Both the position numbers and the translations under genes were made by a program. Shown piece after piece: positions 6,467 to 7,280 of a DNA stretch of 7,280 nt. The notes beneath the pieces were generated by a model, which was given only the letters and a program-made list of their open reading frames with translations, searched no databases and was not told the DNA's origin. This DNA comes from Candidatus Moraniibacteriota bacterium (lineage in GTDB: Bacteria; Patescibacteriota; Minisyncoccia; CAIUEV01). The stretch covers positions 1 to 7,280 of the forward strand of contig VGKB01000037.1 in the NCBI GenBank assembly GCA_016867255.1. Direction: 5' to 3'. Numbering within the stretch: the first letter of the stretch is position 1; each line of letters starts with the position of its first letter.

Positions 6467-6494
6467 TTTTCACTTTTCAATCTTAATTTTCAAT
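6467..6494. repeat. Short TTTTCA direct repeats in the gap upstream of porD
   Basis: TTTTCA recurs at 6467, 6474 and 6487, and the longer TTTTCAAT at 6474-6481 and 6487-6494. This fills most of the small gap between the membrane protein gene and the porD-like gene. It resembles the repetitive words seen in the other two gaps of the window, but it is short enough to be low-complexity sequence. Confidence 0.35.
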
Positions 6495-6501
6495 GAGGTG
6501 G

Positions 6502-7280
6502 TTACAAAATCCCCTTTATTTTAAATATTGCCAGTATTATCATTGCCACCGCTATTGCCACGCTAACTGTAAATATCACCCCCTCTCCCTTGCTTCGGGA
6601 CTTTATAAGATACAGAAAATCTTTTTCAGGCGCCGAGCGCAAAAAGGTAACGCCGGCCAAAATTAAGAGAGTCCAATTTATCAAATAAAAAATCAGGCTT
6701 TCGGTGTAATAGAAAAGATGTCCGAGTGAAATTGTTACGAGCCCGCTCAACACTATGACAACTGCCGCACGGTCTTTTTTGGAGCGAAAAAAATAGTAAA
6801 TTCCCAAGCAAAAAACGATAAAATTTATAACGAGATAGAAGGCTACCCGCTGTCCCAAAAGAGAATACTGGACTAAAAAATCAGAAAAGGGAAAGATGGT
6901 TAATTTTTGATTGCCAAAAAAGATGGGTGATATGGTTCGCGAGAGAGCAAAAAGCAAAATCAAAAACAAGTATTTGGCGTCGCCATGAAAAATCAATTTA
7001 ATTAAACTCCTTCTCGTTTTGCTTACTCCCAGCTGCGTCGTTTCCTTCTCTTGTTTCCAATTTTCTTTCCGGGAAATTAAATCAAAGATTAAAACCACCG
7101 CCGCCCCTCCTATCCACATCCAAAAACTGACATAAAAGTCAAGCAAGGACGCAATAAAAAACAAAACTAAAACCAGGATAAAGCTTTTGCTCTTTTTAAT
7201 CTCTTCATTATTCTTTGTTGTCCACCAAAGAGCTAACGCCAAGATCCCCCCGGCCGCAGTCACCAAGGTGGGGGTTCTAG
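6502..7280 (-). CDS. Polytopic membrane protein of unknown function (5' end outside window)
   Basis: The frame is open to the right edge of the window; reading further upstream gives RTPTLVTAAGG with no stop, so the true start lies beyond. At least 258 residues are visible. I count about eight hydrophobic spans: the partial first (ending ALALWW), then FILVLVLFFIAS, WMWIGGAAVVLIFDLI, YLFLILLFAL, RVAFYLVINFIVFCLGIYYF, AAVVIVLSGLVTISLGHLFY, SLIFYLINWTLLILAGVTFL and VIFTVSVAIAVAMIILAIF. Basic loops such as KNNEEIKKSK, the RKENWKQEK to KTRRSLIK stretch, RSKKDR and the KSRSKGEG loop suggest these face the cytoplasm. There is no signal for a nucleotide-binding or catalytic domain, and no family is recognised. 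It ends with TAA 39 bp before the porD-like gene and probably shares its transcript. A link to electron transfer or substrate transport for the oxidoreductase is possible from position only. Confidence 0.8.
   Translation of the reverse strand, partial: RTPTLVTAAGGILALALWWTTKNNEEIKKSKSFILVLVLFFIASLLDFYVSFWMWIGGAAVVLIFDLISRKENWKQEKETTQLGVSKTRRSLIKLIFHGDAKYLFLILLFALSRTISPIFFGNQKLTIFPFSDFLVQYSLLGQRVAFYLVINFIVFCLGIYYFFRSKKDRAAVVIVLSGLVTISLGHLFYYTESLIFYLINWTLLILAGVTFLRSAPEKDFLYLIKSRSKGEGVIFTVSVAIAVAMIILAIFKIKGIL

Overview
The window looks like a bacterial chromosome fragment of moderately low GC content. The most likely source is a Candidate Phyla Radiation (Patescibacteria) or other small-genome anaerobic bacterium. 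This is an inference from lysine-rich proteins, mostly absent Shine-Dalgarno sequences, repeat-bearing AT-rich gaps, and a fermentative 2-oxoacid:ferredoxin oxidoreductase resembling the multi-subunit Thermotoga type. TGA is used as a stop (topA, the porA-like gene), so the TGA-to-glycine code of Gracilibacteria/Absconditabacteria does not apply. No marker gene here fixes the phylum.

Plus-strand half (1-4689): the last codons of an unidentified gene, then a 150-bp gap with an imperfect inverted repeat and short 15-bp-period repeats. Next come topA (type IA DNA topoisomerase with three C-terminal zinc ribbons), a 113-bp gap with another inverted repeat, and two GT4-type glycosyltransferases overlapping by 26 bp. 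The two glycosyltransferases resemble, in order, the monoglycosyl- and diglycosyl-diacylglycerol synthases (LafA/LafB-like) of Gram-positive bacteria. Together they could build a two-sugar glycolipid on the inner face of the membrane.

Minus-strand half (7280-4707): an operon read right to left. It has a polytopic membrane protein of unknown function (start outside the window), a two-[4Fe-4S] ferredoxin subunit (PorD-like), the alpha subunit of a pyruvate/2-oxoacid:ferredoxin oxidoreductase (PorA-like), and a 73-residue single-span membrane protein with the only strong Shine-Dalgarno sequence seen. A Rho-independent terminator facing the minus direction closes it between the convergent transcription units. 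The beta (TPP-binding) and gamma subunits needed for an active four-subunit enzyme are not in the window and are expected upstream, beyond the right edge.

Points most worth a second look: the paired glycolipid glycosyltransferases, the porD-porA unit flanked by membrane proteins and lacking porB/porG, a long hairpin inside the porA coding sequence, and the small membrane protein at the operon end. I found no mobile element, CRISPR array, tRNA or rRNA.
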